The notes beneath the pieces are model-generated. The model did no database searches. It had not been told where the DNA came from and saw nothing but the letters and a program-made list of their open reading frames with translations. From Siphonodentalium dalli (lineage: Eukaryota > Mollusca > Scaphopoda > Gadilida > Siphonodentaliidae): a stretch of DNA of 64,000 nt. Location of the stretch: NCBI GenBank assembly GCA_032622095.1, contig CP136066.1:8579784-8643783 (forward strand). The letters run 5' to 3'. A program made the position numbers and the translations under genes. This document shows, piece by piece, positions 45,331-58,604 of this stretch (position 1 is its first letter; each line of letters opens with the position of its first letter).

Positions 45331-47194
45331 CACCAACGCAGGTCCCTTCATAAAAGAATTAATGCTGCACCAGCACAAATGCCGTCATGAAATGGTTAAT
45401 GCTGCACCAATGCAGCTCCCGTCATTAAAGGGTTAATGCTGCACCAGCACAGCTCCCGTCATGAAATGGTTAATGCTGCACAGCACAGCTCCCGCCATGA
45501 AAGGGTTAATGATGCACCAACGCAGCTCCCAACATGGAAGGTTAATGCTGCACCAGCACAGATCCCATCATAAAATAATTAATGCTGCACCAACGCAGCT
45601 CCCGTCATGAAATAATTAATGTTGCACCAGCGCAGCTCCCGTCATGAAAGGGTTTATTGCTGCACCAGCGCAGCTCCCGTCGTGAAATGGTTAATGCTGC
45701 ACCAACGCAGCTCCCGTCATGAAAGGGTTAATACTGCACCAACGCAGCTCCCATCATAAAAATGTTAATGCGGCACCAGCACAGCTCCCCGTCATGAAAG
45801 GGTTAATGCTGCACCAGCACAGATCCCATCATAAAATAATTAATGCTGCACCAACGCAGATCCCGTCACGAAAGAATTAATGCTGCCCCAACGCAGCTCC
45901 CGTCATGGGAGACTTAATGCTGCACCAGCACAGCTCCCGTCATGAAAGGGTTAATGCTGCACCAACGCAACCCCCATCATAAAAGAATAAATGCTGCACC
46001 AGCACAGCTCCCATCATAAATAATTAATGCTGCACCAGCTCAGTTCCTTTCATGAAAGGATTAATCCTGCACCAACGCAGCTCCCGCCATGAAAGGGTTA
46101 ATGGTGTTGCACCAAAGCAGCTCCCATCATAAAATAATTAACGCTGCACCAGCACATCTCCCGTCATGAAATAATTAATGCTGCCCCAACGCAGCTCCCG
46201 TAATGAAATAATTAATGCTGCACCAGCACATCTCCCGTCATAAAAAGGTTAATGTTGCACCAGCGCAGCTCCCGTCGTGAAAATGGTAATGCTGCACCAG
46301 CACAGCTCCCTTCATGAAATGGTTAATGCTGCACCAACGCAGCTCCCGTCATGAAAGGGATATTGCTGCACCAGCACAGCTCCCGTCATGAAATGGTTAA
46401 TGCTGCACCAACGCAGCTCCCGTCATAAAAAAGGTTAATGCTGCACCAGCACAGCTCCCATCATAAAATAATTAATGCTGCACCTGCACAGCTCCCATCA
46501 TAAAAAATTAATGCTGCACCAGCACAGTTCCTTTCGTGAAATGGTTAATACTGCACCGACGCAGCTCCAGTCACGAAAGGGTTAATGCTGCACCAACGCA
46601 GCTCCCATAATAAAATAATTAATGCTGCACCAACGCAGGTTCCGTCGAGAAATAATTAATGCTGCACCAGCGCAGCTCCCGTCATGAAAGGTAAATGCTG
46701 CACCAGCGCAGCTCCCATTATGAATGGGTTAATGCTGCACCAACACAGCTCCCGTCATGAAATAATTAATGCTGCACCAGCGCAGCTCCCGTCACGAAAG
46801 GGTTAATGCTGCACCCGCGCAGCCCCCATCATGAATGGGTTAATGCTGCACCAACGCAGCTCCCATCATAAAAAATGTTAATGCTGCACCAGCACAGCTC
46901 CCATCATAAAATAATTAATGTTTCACCAGCACATTTCCTTTCATAAAAGGGTTAATGCTGCACCAGCACAGCTCCCGTCATGAACAAGTTAATGCTGCAC
47001 CGACGCAGCTCCCATCGTGAAAGTGTTAATGCTGCACCAGCACATCTCCCCGTCATGAAAGGTTAATGCTGCACCAGCACAGCTCCCGTCGTGAAATTGT
47101 TAATGCTGCACCAACACAGCTCCCGTAATAAAAACATTAATGCTGCACCAGCGCATCTCCCATCGTGAATGGGTTAATGCTGCACCTACGCAGC
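45331..47194 (+). repeat. 37-bp satellite array, about 50 monomers
   Basis: The monomer is TTAATGCTGCACCAGCACAG followed by CTCCCGTCATGAAAGGG. Two monomer types intermix, one with CACCAGC(A/G)CAGC and one with CACCAACGCAGC. Variation is by substitution and 1-2-bp indels near AAAGGG (AAATGG, AAATAA). The monomer matches the terminal segment of the TTAA MITE at 22629-22878, including the final AAGGGTTA. Not a CRISPR: units are continuous with no unique spacers. Confidence 0.95.
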
Positions 47195-47640
47195 AAACAT
47201 GACGTAAATGACGCCATGAGCCGTGGCATTTCATCTCGTTGTTCCACTACCGATTCCGCAATTTTAAACAGTTGCTAATCGGTCAGTTGCTAAATCACGT
47301 GTCAATTTCGCTAAATAGCATACACTCTTTCCTGAAATTCCTCTCATCGTATAGAAAATATAAAAAAAATTATATGACGTCATTCACCTGCCTAATGTAT
47401 AAACAACAACGCTCGCCTGCGGCGAGCTGGTGGTTGCTATAATATTGCCAGAGGCCAGGCATGTTCAAGGACACATCGATTCATAGATATTTGTGTGATA
47501 AAACATTGAAAACGACAGAAAAATCCTATTTCCCGAAATTTAGGTTACGCATGAAATAGTTGCGCAAAATTAGGCAATTTCGCCTTTTTTGGGGTGGGAA
47601 ACCCCTCACATTGTGTGTGGTTCAAGCCGGTACGTCGAAG
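47195..47640. other. Non-coding stretch
   Basis: Single-copy in this window. It contains a small palindrome CTCGCCTGCGGCGAG at 47412-47426 and no recognised gene. Confidence 0.4.
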
Positions 47641-49539
47641 ATAACCTGGGTCGAACTAGCGTTTTAAAGCTTCTTTTATTAATGTCATTCCGTGGCAATG
47701 GATTTAGCTAAGCACATCAGCATGAGAACGGTCTTTTTGTTTCTCCGTGAAGCATAAGTATTTGCTTCAGGAACGAACCCGAACTATGAAAAGAGCTAGT
47801 TCAGGAGATTTGCCCGTTTTGCCAATTTCACGGAAATTTCCTCAGAAGGGGAGGGGGCAGAACAGCACCAACTGAGGATTGTATTGTTCTATCAGTAGAT
47901 AGCCGAGAAAGAAAGGACAGTTGCTAGTCTCAATATGTCCTCCAACGTGCTTCAGGATGTAAAATTGCTGTAATACTAAATATATGGAACGTCATTTATA
48001 TCTATGGATAGTGGGGACCTTCTATGTGACAACTGAGGACTCGGTTGACACGTGTGGCCCGTGAATGCACACTGTCAATTTGGGACCCAGACACTACAAC
48101 GCCTTCTGGGGACAAACTGATACACATTACCGAATGGAGACTACCCAGGAATTATAACAGATATGGGCAAAAGGGAGCCCATTAGGACATGGGGTCACGT
48201 TCACGCGAACACCCATGCGCTACCAAGGTATTGACGAGGGTTTGAAAAACCAGTGTTGAGCCTTAATTTGCACGGCTCTTCACACCTAGGTCACAGGACA
48301 TTCTAATTGCGGATTAGCAATGAGGAAATTAACTGAGTTGGTCAACTCCTCATATATATGCAGCATTTGTTCCAACCCACGCAAACTCAATGAACGCAAC
48401 ACAGGATTCAATGTATCCGGATTTAACAGATGAGTATGTCAATTTTCTTTTTCAGATACCTTGAACTGCTTTACTGTCTCAGTGTCATCAATTGCAGACT
48501 TCCTAAAAACATTTTTCTCGACTAAATTACTATACTTTATACATGCATTACTTATTTGTCCTGCTTATGACAAAAACTTGAACGTTTTTTTAATTGAACC
48601 AAAACCATTCTGGTATCAGATTTGACCAGTCACCATTGGCTGTCTCTATACTATTGCTTAATCTGAAATTCCACAGTTATCCACCCAGGTCTCTGTTTGC
48701 TGGTTTGCATTCACATGTTATGAGACTGAGAGGAGGTATCGTGATATTTGTGAGAACATAGAAATGTCTTGAATACAATAATCCAGAGTGCTTTGTTATC
48801 ACTCGGATTTGTTATCATTACTCATCATATCTTCACAATAAACAACACAAGTAGACCACTTCAAATACATCCTTAACTCACAAAGGCTGTTTCAACTCTG
48901 CCAGTTTCACGAATTCCCATCATCCATTGAAATAGCGTGAACAATGAGCGGATAGTTGGGGTATTTTTTTCGTGCGATCTTACAAGAAGACACTGTAGAT
49001 TTCTAAAAATTGCTGCACACACATGGGGTGAGAATACACGGTAGCAATAGGAAACTCAAATAAAGAGAAAATGCACATCTGCAATACGGGACCCGAAATA
49101 CACAGGCTCAACATAGTACTCATCTCAGCTACCGAATCAACATTCGTTCCAATCCTATCGAAATTGATTTTTCAATTGGTCAATATAAAATCATGTGTAG
49201 GAGAAAAATGTGGTATGCGAATTGTTCAACCCGGAAAGATGAACACTGGGTGATACTTTTGAAGTATAACTTAGTCATTCCGTAAAATAGCAGTGCATGG
49301 AACTAACGAGTGGGTTGTTAACCTGGTTTTATATACAGGACATACCAGGTTTCAGCAAGACTATAGTGGTGCACACGCGATATAGGATTCTGAATAGGCA
49401 GTAGCAATACAAGGCTAGTTCAGGAGATTTCTCCGCTTTGTTCAAATTAGTTTTAATAATAGAGAACGGATGAAGAAAGGACTGTTGATATTATCTATAT
49501 GCCCCTCCCAACGCGTTTCAGGATGTAAAATTGCTGCAA
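47641..49539 (+). repeat. Macrosatellite M, copies upstream of the Helitron
   Basis: Carries the M landmarks 'CCGTGAATGCACACTGTCAA', 'GACTACCCAGGAATTATAAC', 'AGTGTTGAGCCTTAATTTGC', 'AACGCAACACAGGATTCAAT' and 'TACAGGACATACCAGGTTTC'. It ends in 'GATGTAAAATTGCTGCAA' exactly where the Helitron begins. The 48.4-48.8 kb part matches the type at 60.1-60.7 kb rather than the 54-58 kb type. Confidence 0.8.
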
Positions 49540-49559
49540 TCTATATCTATATTTGCGAA

Positions 49560-49584
49560 TGTCTGTCTGTCTGTCTGTCTGTGT
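49560..49584 (+). repeat. (GTCT)n microsatellite at the Helitron 5' end
   Basis: Five to six GTCT units directly after the TCTATAT terminus, a common feature of Helitron 5' regions in invertebrates. Confidence 0.9.
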
Positions 49585-50504
49585 TCTATAGAAATTCACA
49601 GGGGACCACCTAGATGACAAAAAAGGGGTCTAATAGGGGTAACGTTTTACGAGAAAGATAATGGCGAGGGTTAGAATTTTATAAAGTGACGCCGTTGTTG
49701 TCAGGGGCAGAAAAGGGGGAGGGGCAGAACACAAATTGTCGCCGATTCCCACCAAACTTATATATAATCATTCCCATAATATGAGGAATCTAATGGTGTG
49801 GTTTAAATATGTCAAAAGTCGCGCCGTTCGCGCCAGGGATGCCCGGAATGGGAGAGGGGCACCAAAATTGATCAAAATAATTTTAGCGACGAATTCCACC
49901 AAATTTATGCACATTCTTCTGAGATCTTCTCCATGAAACAAGGAATCTTATTGCGTGATTTAAAGACGCCAAATTGGTGTCGTTGGGTTTAGAGATTTGG
50001 GGGGCGGTAGGTGGGTACTAAATCTGATAAGAATTGGTTTAGTCGCTGATTGACACGAAACTTATACAAATTCATCCCATGATATGAGGTGTCTAATGGC
50101 ATGGCTTAAAGCTGTCAAACGTGGCGTCATTCGAGTCAGGGGCGCCCTGAAACGGAGAGGGTCACCAAAATTGATACACATTATCTTTAGCGCCAATTGC
50201 CACCAACTTGATACACATTCTTATCCATGATATGAGGTATCTAATCGCGTGACGTCATATTGGTGCTGCTTTGGTGAGAGATGTGGTGGGATGGGGTGAG
50301 CACTAAATTTGATAAAAAAATTGTTTAGTCGCTTATTAGCACCAAACAAACAAATAATAATATCCATGATATAAAGAGTCCAACCAAATTAAACTTATAA
50401 AAAATGTTTAGTGCCAATTACCATCAAACTCATACACGTTCTTCTCAAATGATACAATGAATCAAATATTTGCGAATATCTAGCTTTCTGTGTTCTACAT
50501 GTAT

Positions 50505-52208
50505 ATATAACTTTAAGGGTACAATCTAGATGGCACCAAGGCGGTCTGACAGGGGTAACTTTTTACGAGTAAGATAATGGTCAGGGTTAAACTTTTCTAA
50601 AGTTACGTTGTTGATACGAGGGATATAAACGTGTGATTTAAGACGCGAAATTGGTGCCGTTTGTGTGAGGGATTGGGGGGGGGGGGGTAATAAATATGAT
50701 AAGAATTTGTTTAGTTGCCGAATACAACCAAAATCATCTCCATTATATAAAGCACGCATGAGTCTAATATACCTGGTTTATATATGATAAAAGTGGCGCG
50801 ATTCAAGTCATGCATGAGGGGAGTTGCACCAAAGTCGATACAAATATATTAATAGCACTGATTCCACCAAATTCATGCACGTTCGTATCTAATGATATGA
50901 TTAATTAAATCACATTTGGGGTCGTTTGGTTCATGGCTGGCGAGAGGAGATTCACTAGCATTTATAAGAGTGTTCAATTCGCCGATATCCAACAAAATTA
51001 TATATATTCATCTCCCAGGCCATCTCCATGTCGTTATGAGGAGTTGTTGGCATTCTAATTTCACAATCTCGACAAATGGTGACCGCATTAAGTCACTTGA
51101 ACAATTATTTTGAGTGTGTTTTATTGAAGGGCATAGCGCTGTAGGCGTCGAACATACTAAATGTACCCCATGTTGTCATTTCCCTTGCACAAAATATAAT
51201 CGAACCCCTTCATGGTATGTGCAAGTAGGGTCTTGATCGATGCATGCCAATATGTTACTGTGAAATGTTCTGAACGCCCGCTGTTTTCTCAAGTTCGAGA
51301 ACCGAGGTTATTCAGGTTACACCATTAATATTTTAAACCACCGGGAGTGCTAGCATAACATCCAGCTGATTCGAACTTAGGAGGGTTTTTGTCTCTTCTG
51401 TAAATTGAAGATATATTTTGGTCGAACAATAGACAATTTTTCTTACCAATATAGTATGGTCGTTGTACGCAAAAATGGGGTTGACCCAGAAAAAATTGTT
51501 AAAGAAGCGATCTTGGTGTCATTCAACGCGGGATAATCTCTCGTACAACATATCCAAAATCCGCTTTGGGGACAATCCAGGATCCAAGATGGCGTCCAAC
51601 ATGACCGCCCTTAGCCAAAAGAGACTCTGGTTGAGAAATTATTCGATTATAATGAGAACAAATGTTGCCATATGTATACAAATAACTTTAAGGGTACAAT
51701 CGATATGGCACCAAGGTGGTCTGACAGTGGTAACTTTTGAAGACGCGAAATTGGTGCCGTTTGTGTGAGAGATGGGGGGGGGGGGGTAATAAATATGATA
51801 AGAATTTGTTCAGTTGCCGAATACCACCAAACTTATATATAATCATCTCCATTATACAATGCATGCATGAGTCTAATAGACGTGGTTTATATATGGCACA
51901 AGTGGCGCGGTTCAAGTCATGCATGAGGGGAGTTGCAACAAAGTCGATACAAATATATTAATAGCACTGATTCCACCAAATCCATGCACGTTCGTCTCTA
52001 ATGCCATGATTAATTATATCACATTTGGGGCCGTTTGGGTATTGGATGGGGAGAGGAGATTCACTAGCATATATAAGAGTGTTCAATTCGCCGATATCCA
52101 ACAAAGTTATATATAGTCATCTCACAGGCCATCTCCATGTCGTTATGAGGAGTTGTTGGCATTCTAATTTCACAATCTCGACAAATGGTGACCGCATTAA
52201 GTCACTTG
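50505..52208 (+). repeat. Internal duplication within the Helitron (two blocks of about 530-610 bp)
   Basis: 50505-51113 and 51677-52208 share 'ACTTTAAGGGTACAATC', 'GACGCGAAATTGGTGCCGTT', 'AATAAATATGATAAGAATTT', 'CAAGTCATGCATGAGGGGAG' and 'TCGACAAATGGTGACCGCAT'. Between them, 51114-51676 is different and includes 'ATCCAAGATGGCGTCC' at about 51581. Confidence 0.85.
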
Positions 52209-53001
52209 AACAATTATATCTTCTCAACTGTCATATTTATATGGGGATGGAAATCAGGGCATTCATATAATGATCTAGCCACACAGATACATAGAAGAAA
52301 GCATTAAAAGTATATTTATATCAATCTATTTAAAAGCTCCATATATTCATTCAAACTGAGGGACCTTGAATCGTCAGAGGATTGCATATTAGAATGGCTC
52401 ATGTATATATTATAACACGATTGATATGAGTCTGTCTCATTCAATATAGTTTCCACAAAAAACAGTTACAATTGACAAGAGCTATGGAAATGTAGTGCAG
52501 GCCTGTTCAAAAATAGTGGTCACAGTGTGCAGTCAAATATGGTTACTTCTGAGATAAAGGAAAACGCAGTCCGTAGCACATGACTTTTCGGGATCCTCTG
52601 ACAAGGGTATATCTGCCCGATACAGAGGATTTCTTTCATATTTTAGAACAGACGCATCGCCTAACATAAACAATTCAAAATCTTGCTTTGTCGGACACAT
52701 GTAGCTGCTATATACATGCATACCATCATTTCTTTTAAACTGAAAATGATTAGCCAGTATATATATAGCACCAGAACAGAGGAGCACATGGACATATCTT
52801 TAAGACATCTGTATCTTCATGAAGATGTGATAAATTAGATCGATTGATTGATTGATAGATCTCTATGTAAAACATAATTGTCGTCTTTTATTGTTTCGAA
52901 CTAATGTGTTTATGATGTTCAGGTTTCATGCTATAACGTCTGAAGTATACGCAGTTGTAAATAAATAAATACTTCTTTATTGGGGGAGGGAATAAACGCG
53001 A

Positions 53002-55333
53002 CAAACAAAATTATAATCGCTCCGATCTGACAAGGTTAGCCCTACTTATATTCCAAATGTAATAATCATGTTTTGTGATGCCATTTTGATATACAATTTA
53101 TGAGAATACGTGTACTACTTTGAGAGAAAGAGTATTCTCTATTCCCACTAAATATCCACAGAGGGTTTCACATCACTTTAACCTGGGCAACGCCGGGTAA
53201 CCCTGCTAGTATTAAATATATGGAACGTGATTTTTATCTACCAAATGAGGACCTTGTGCGTAACAACTGAGGACTTCGTTTGGCACGTGTGGCCCGTGAA
53301 TGCACACTGTCAATTTGGGACCCAGACACAACAACGCCTTCTGGGGACCAACTGATACACCTTACCGAATGGAGACTACCCCGGAATTAATACAGATATG
53401 GGCAATATGGAGCTCATCGTGACATGGGGTATTGTTCAACTACTGTATGGATTGTGCTGTATTATTTTCGGTATCTGAGACCTGATTCCTGATAATGACC
53501 ACCCCTTCCATCTACCCTAATTCTATACAAATACTAAAAGCACCATTACTCTGAGTTCCCGATTCTTTAACATCATTAGTTCATTAATTTATATATATGA
53601 ATATTCATATGGTATACAACGGAATTCTAATATGTGATAATTCCTTTCCTTATATATGGGCATGCAGCGTGCTAAAGATACATGCTAAAATGCATGATGG
53701 ATCTGTCACGCATCTGGTTGAATAAACCCTCAGTAAACACCCCTTTCAGAGCTTGTTCGTTTACTATAACGAGGTTTTGAAGTGAATCATGTGTTTGAAT
53801 GATGCCATGTCTATTTGAGCATCTCGTTTGATTCTCATCCGACAGATATTATTGCGACTCCAAGTTAATGGAAAACATCACTTAAGACCCCAGTTGCCAG
53901 TGTGCGTTCACGTGAACACCCATGCGCTACCAAGGTATTGATGAGAGTTTGAAAAAACCAGTGTTGAGCCTTAATTTGCACGGATATTCACACCTAGGTC
54001 ACAGAACATTCCAATTGCGGATTAGGAATGAGGGAATTAACTGAGTTGGTCAGCTCCTCATATATATGCAGTATTGGTACCAACCCACGCAAACTCCATG
54101 AACGCAACACAGGATTCAATAAAGGAACCCGAACTGATGACAAGCTGGTCGAGCTGCTTCAGTAGCGACAAACAAAATTATAATCGCTGCGATCTGACAA
54201 GGTGAGCCCTACTTATATTCCAAATGTAATAATCATGTTTTGTGATGCCATTTTGACATACAATTTATGAGAATACGTGTACTACTTTGAGAGAAAGAGT
54301 ATTCTCTATTCCCACTAAATATCCACAGAGGGTTTCACATCACTTTAACCTGGGCAACGCCGGGTAACCCTGCTAGTATTAAATATATGGAACGTGATTT
54401 TGATCTACCAAATGAGGACCTTGTGCGTAACAACTGAGGACTCCGTTTGGCACGTGTGGCCCGTGAATGCACACTGTCAATTTGGGACCCAGACACAACA
54501 ACGCCTTCTGGGGACCAACTGATACACCTTACCGAATGGAGACTACCCCGGAATTAATACAGATATGGGCAATATGGAGCTCATCGTGACATGGGGTATT
54601 GTTCAACTACTGTATGGATTGTGCTGTATTATTTTCGGTATCTGAGACCTGATTCCTGATAATGACCACCCCCTTCCATCTACCCTAATTCTATACAAAT
54701 ACTAAAAGCACCATTACTCTGAGTTCCCGATTCTTTAACATCATTAGTTCATTAATTTATATATATGAATATTCATATGGTATACAACGGAATACTAATA
54801 TGTGATAATTCCTTTCCTTATATATGGGCATGCAGCGTGCTAAAGATACATGCTAAAATGCATGATGGATCTGTCACGCATCTGGTTGAATAAACCATCA
54901 GTAAACAGCCCTTTCAGAGCTTGTTCGTTTACTATAACGAGGTTTTGAAGTGAATCATGTGTTTGAATGATGACATGTCTATTTGAGAATCTCGTTTGAC
55001 TCTCATCCGACAGATATTATTGCGACTCCAAGTTAATGGAAAACATCACTTAAGACCCCAGTTGCCAGTGTGCGTTCACGTGAACACCCATGCGCTACCA
55101 AGGTATTGGTGAGAGTTTGAAAAAAACCAGTGTTGAGCCTTAATTTGCACGGATCTTCACACCTAGGTCACAGAACATTCCAATTGCGGATTAGCAATGA
55201 GGAAATTAATTGAGTTGGTCAGCTCCTCATATATGCAGTATTGGTTCCAACCCACGCAAACTCCATAAACGCAACACAGGATTCAATAAACGAACCCGAA
55301 CTGATGAAAAGCTGGTCGAGCTGCTTCAGTAGA
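53002..55333 (+). repeat. 1,166-bp tandem duplication spanning the Helitron 3' end
   Basis: 53002-54167 is repeated as 54168-55333. Both start 'CGACAAACAAAATTATAATC' (last 208 bp of the Helitron) and run through 'CTGCTTCAGTAG'. The second copy therefore carries a Helitron 3' end (to 54376) with no 5' end. The copies differ at scattered sites (e.g. CTCCGATC versus CTGCGATC, 'AGGTTAGC' versus 'AGGTGAGC'), so this is a real duplication with some age, not an assembly overlap. Confidence 0.88.
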
Positions 55334-58300
55334 ATAACAAGGCTATTTCAGGAGATTTGGCCGTTTTGCCGATTTCACGGAAATTTCACCAGAAGGGGGA
55401 AAGAACAGCACCAAATGAGGATTGTATTGTTCTAACAGTAGATAGCTGAGAAAGAAAGGACTGTTGCTAGTCTCAATATGTCCTACAACGTGCTTTGGGA
55501 TGTAAAATTGCTGTAATACTAAATATATGGAACGTGATTTATATCTATGGATAGTAGGGACCTTGTATGTGACAACTGAGGACTCAGTTGACACGTGTGG
55601 CCCGTGAATGCACACTGTCAATTTGGGACCCAGACACAACAACGCCTTCTGATGACCAACTGATACACATTACCGAATGGAGACTACCCCGGAATTATAA
55701 CATATATGGGCAACATGGAGCTCATTATGACATGGGGTATTGTTCAACTACTGTATGGATTGTGCTGTATTATTTTCGGTGTCTGGGACCTGATTCCTGA
55801 TAATGACCCCCCCCCCCTTCCCACCCACCCTAATTCTATACAAATACTAAAAGCACCATTACTCTGAGTTCCCGATTCTTTAACATTATTAGTTCATTAA
55901 TTTATATATATGAATATTCATATGGTATACAACAGAATACAAGTATGTGATACTTCCTTTCCTTATATATGGGCATGCAGCGTGCTAAAGATATATGCTA
56001 AAATGCATGATGGATCTGTTACGCATCTGGTTGAATAAACCCTCAGTAAACACCCCTTTCAGAGCTTGTTCGTTTACTATAACGAGGTTTTGAAGTGAAT
56101 CATGAGTTTGAATGATGCCATGTCTATTTGAGCAACTCGTTTGATTCTCATCCGACAGATATTATTGCGACTCCAAGATAATGGAAAACATCACTTAAGA
56201 CCCCAGTTGCCAGTGTGCGTTCACGTGAACACACATGCGCTACCAAGGTATTGATGAGAGTTTGAAAAAACCAGTGTTGAGCCTTAATTTGCACGGATCT
56301 TCACACCTAGGTCACAGAACATTCCAATTGCGGATTAGGAATGAGGAATTAACTGAGTTGGTCAGCTCCTCATATAAGCAGTATTGGTACCAACCCACGC
56401 AAACTCCATGAACGCAACACAGGATTCAATAAACGAACCCGAACTGATGAAAAGCTGGTCGAGCTGCTTCAGTAGCATAACAAGGCTAGTTCAGAAGATT
56501 TGGCCGTTTTGCCAATTTCACGGAAATTTCCTCATAAGGGGAGGGGAGCAGAACAGCACCAAATGAGGATTGTATTGTTCTAACAGTAGATAGCTGAGAA
56601 AGAAAGGACTGTTGCTAGTCTCAATATGCCCTACAACGTGCTTTGGGATGTAAAATTGCTGTAATACTAAATATATGGAACGTCATTTATATATATGGAT
56701 AGTAGGGACCTTGTATGTGACAACTGAAGACTCAGTTGACACGTGTGGACCGTGAATGCACACTGTCAATTTGGGACCCAGACACAACAACGCCTTCTGA
56801 GGACTAACTGATACACATTACCGAATGGAGACTACCCCGGAATTATAACAGATATGGGCAAAATGGAGATCACTAGGACATGGGTTCACGTTCACGCAAA
56901 CACCCATGCACTACCAAGGTATTGACGAGAGTTTTAATAATAGAGAACGGACGAAGAAAGGACTGTTAATCTGGTTTTATATACAGGACATACCAGGTTT
57001 CAGATAGTGGTGCACACGCAATATAGGATTCTTAATACGCATTAGCAATACAAGGCTAGTTCAGGAGATTAGCCCGTTTTGTTCAAATAGGGATTAATAT
57101 AGTTTTAGTAATAGATAACGGAGGAAGAAAGGACTGTTGATATTATCTATATATATGCCCCTCCCAACGCGTTTCAGGATGTAAAATTGCTGCAATATTA
57201 AATATATGGAACGTGATTTTTATCTACCAAATGGGGACCTTGTGCGTAACAACTGAGGACTCCGTTTGGCACGTGTGGCCCGTGAATGCACACTTTCAAT
57301 TTGGGACCCAGACACAACAACGCCTTGTGGGGACCAACTGATACACATTACCGAATGGAGACTACCCCGGAATTAATACAGATATGGGCAATATGGAGCT
57401 CATTATAACATGGGTTATTGTTCAACTGTACTGTATGGATTGTGCTGTATTATTTTCGGTCTCTGAGACCTGATTCCTGATAATGACCCTTCCACCCACC
57501 CTAATTCTATACAAATACTAAAAGCACCATTACTCTGAGTTCCCGATTCTTTAACATTATTAGTTCATTAATTTATATATATGAATATTCATATGGTATA
57601 CAACGGAATTACTAGTATGTGATAATTCCTTTCCTTATATATGGGCATGCAGCGTGCTAAAGATACATGCTAAAATGCATGATGGATCTGTCACGCATCT
57701 GATTGAATAAACCCTCAGTAAACACCCCTTTCAGAGCTTGTTCGTTTACTATAACGAGGTTTTGAAGTAAATCATGAGTTTGAATGATGCCATGTCTATT
57801 TGAGAATCTCGTTTGACTCTCATCCGACAGATATTATTGCGACTCCAAGTTAATGGAAAACATCACTTAAGACCCCAGTTGCCAGTGTGCGTTCACGTGA
57901 ACACCCATGCGCTACCAAGGTATTGATGAGAGTTTGAAAAAACCAGTGTTGAGCCTTAATTTGCACGGATCTTCACACCTAGGTCACAGAACATTCCAAT
58001 TGCGGATTAGCAATGAGGAAATTAAATGAGTTGGTCAGCTCCTCATATATGCAGTATTGGTTCCAACCCACGCAAACTCCATGAACGCAACACAGGATTC
58101 AATAAACGAACCCGAACTGATGAAAAGCTGGTCGAGCTGCTTCAGTAGCATAACAAGGCTAGTTCAGGAGATTTGGCCGTTTTGCCAATTTAACGGAAAT
58201 TTCCTCAGAAGGGGAGCAGAACAGCACCAAATGAGGATTGTATTGTTCTAACAGTAGATAGCTGAGAAAGAAAGGACTGTTGCTAGTCTCAATATGCCCT

Positions 58301-58604
58301 ACAACGTGCTTTGGGATGTAAAATTGCTGTAATACTAAATATATGGAACGTGATTTATATCTATGGATAGTAGGGACATTGTATGTGACAACTGAGGACT
58401 CAGTTGACACGTGTGGCCGATGAATGCACACTGTCAATTTGGGACCCAGACACAACAACGCCTTCTGAGGACCAACTGATACACGTTACTGAATAGAGAC
58501 TACCCCGGAATTATAACAGATATGGGCAAAATGGAGATCACTAGGACATGGGGTCACGTTCACACAAACACCCATGCACTACCAAGGTATTGACGAGAGT
58601 TTTA
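53210..58604 (+). repeat. Macrosatellite M, main array (units of about 1.14-1.67 kb)
   Basis: The landmark 'GAGCTGCTTCAGTAG' recurs at about 54152, 55319, 56461 and 58132. Units share 'CCGTGAATGCACACTGTCAA', 'CTGATAATGACC', 'TATGAATATTCATATGGTAT', 'GTGTTGAGCCTTAATTTGCA' and 'CATGAACGCAACACAGGATT'. The longest unit (56461-58132) has an extra segment with 'AATAATAGAGAACGGACGAA' and 'TACAGGACATACCAGGTTTC'. Short ORFs recur in register (starting VPTHANS.NATQDSINEPEL) at about 55241, 56384 and 58057. I do not recognise the encoded peptide. Confidence 0.9.

Larger units (their letters stand above)
49540..53209 (+). mobile_element. Non-autonomous Helitron, 3.67 kb, exact ends
   Basis: The left end is TCTATATCTATATTTGCGAA followed by a (GTCT)n run; the right end is ACCTGGGCAACGCCGGGTAA then CCCTGCTAG. 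The terminal TC, the CTAG 3' end and the short GC-rich hairpin just before it are Helitron hallmarks. It lies between A (49539) and T (53210). Other macrosatellite copies (e.g. about 57180-57215 and 59260-59290) show the same site unoccupied as TTGCTGCAA|TATTAAATATATGG, which proves both borders. No Rep/helicase frame is present. The interior is built of roughly 150-bp subrepeats ('CACCAAACTTATATA', 'ATGATATGAGG.TCTAAT', 'GGCGC.GTT'), one block of which is itself duplicated. Confidence 0.93.

Noticed and set aside
45331-47194. CRISPR-like array of short direct repeats
   Set aside because: Units are head-to-tail 37-bp monomers with no unique spacers and the window is clearly eukaryotic. This is satellite DNA.
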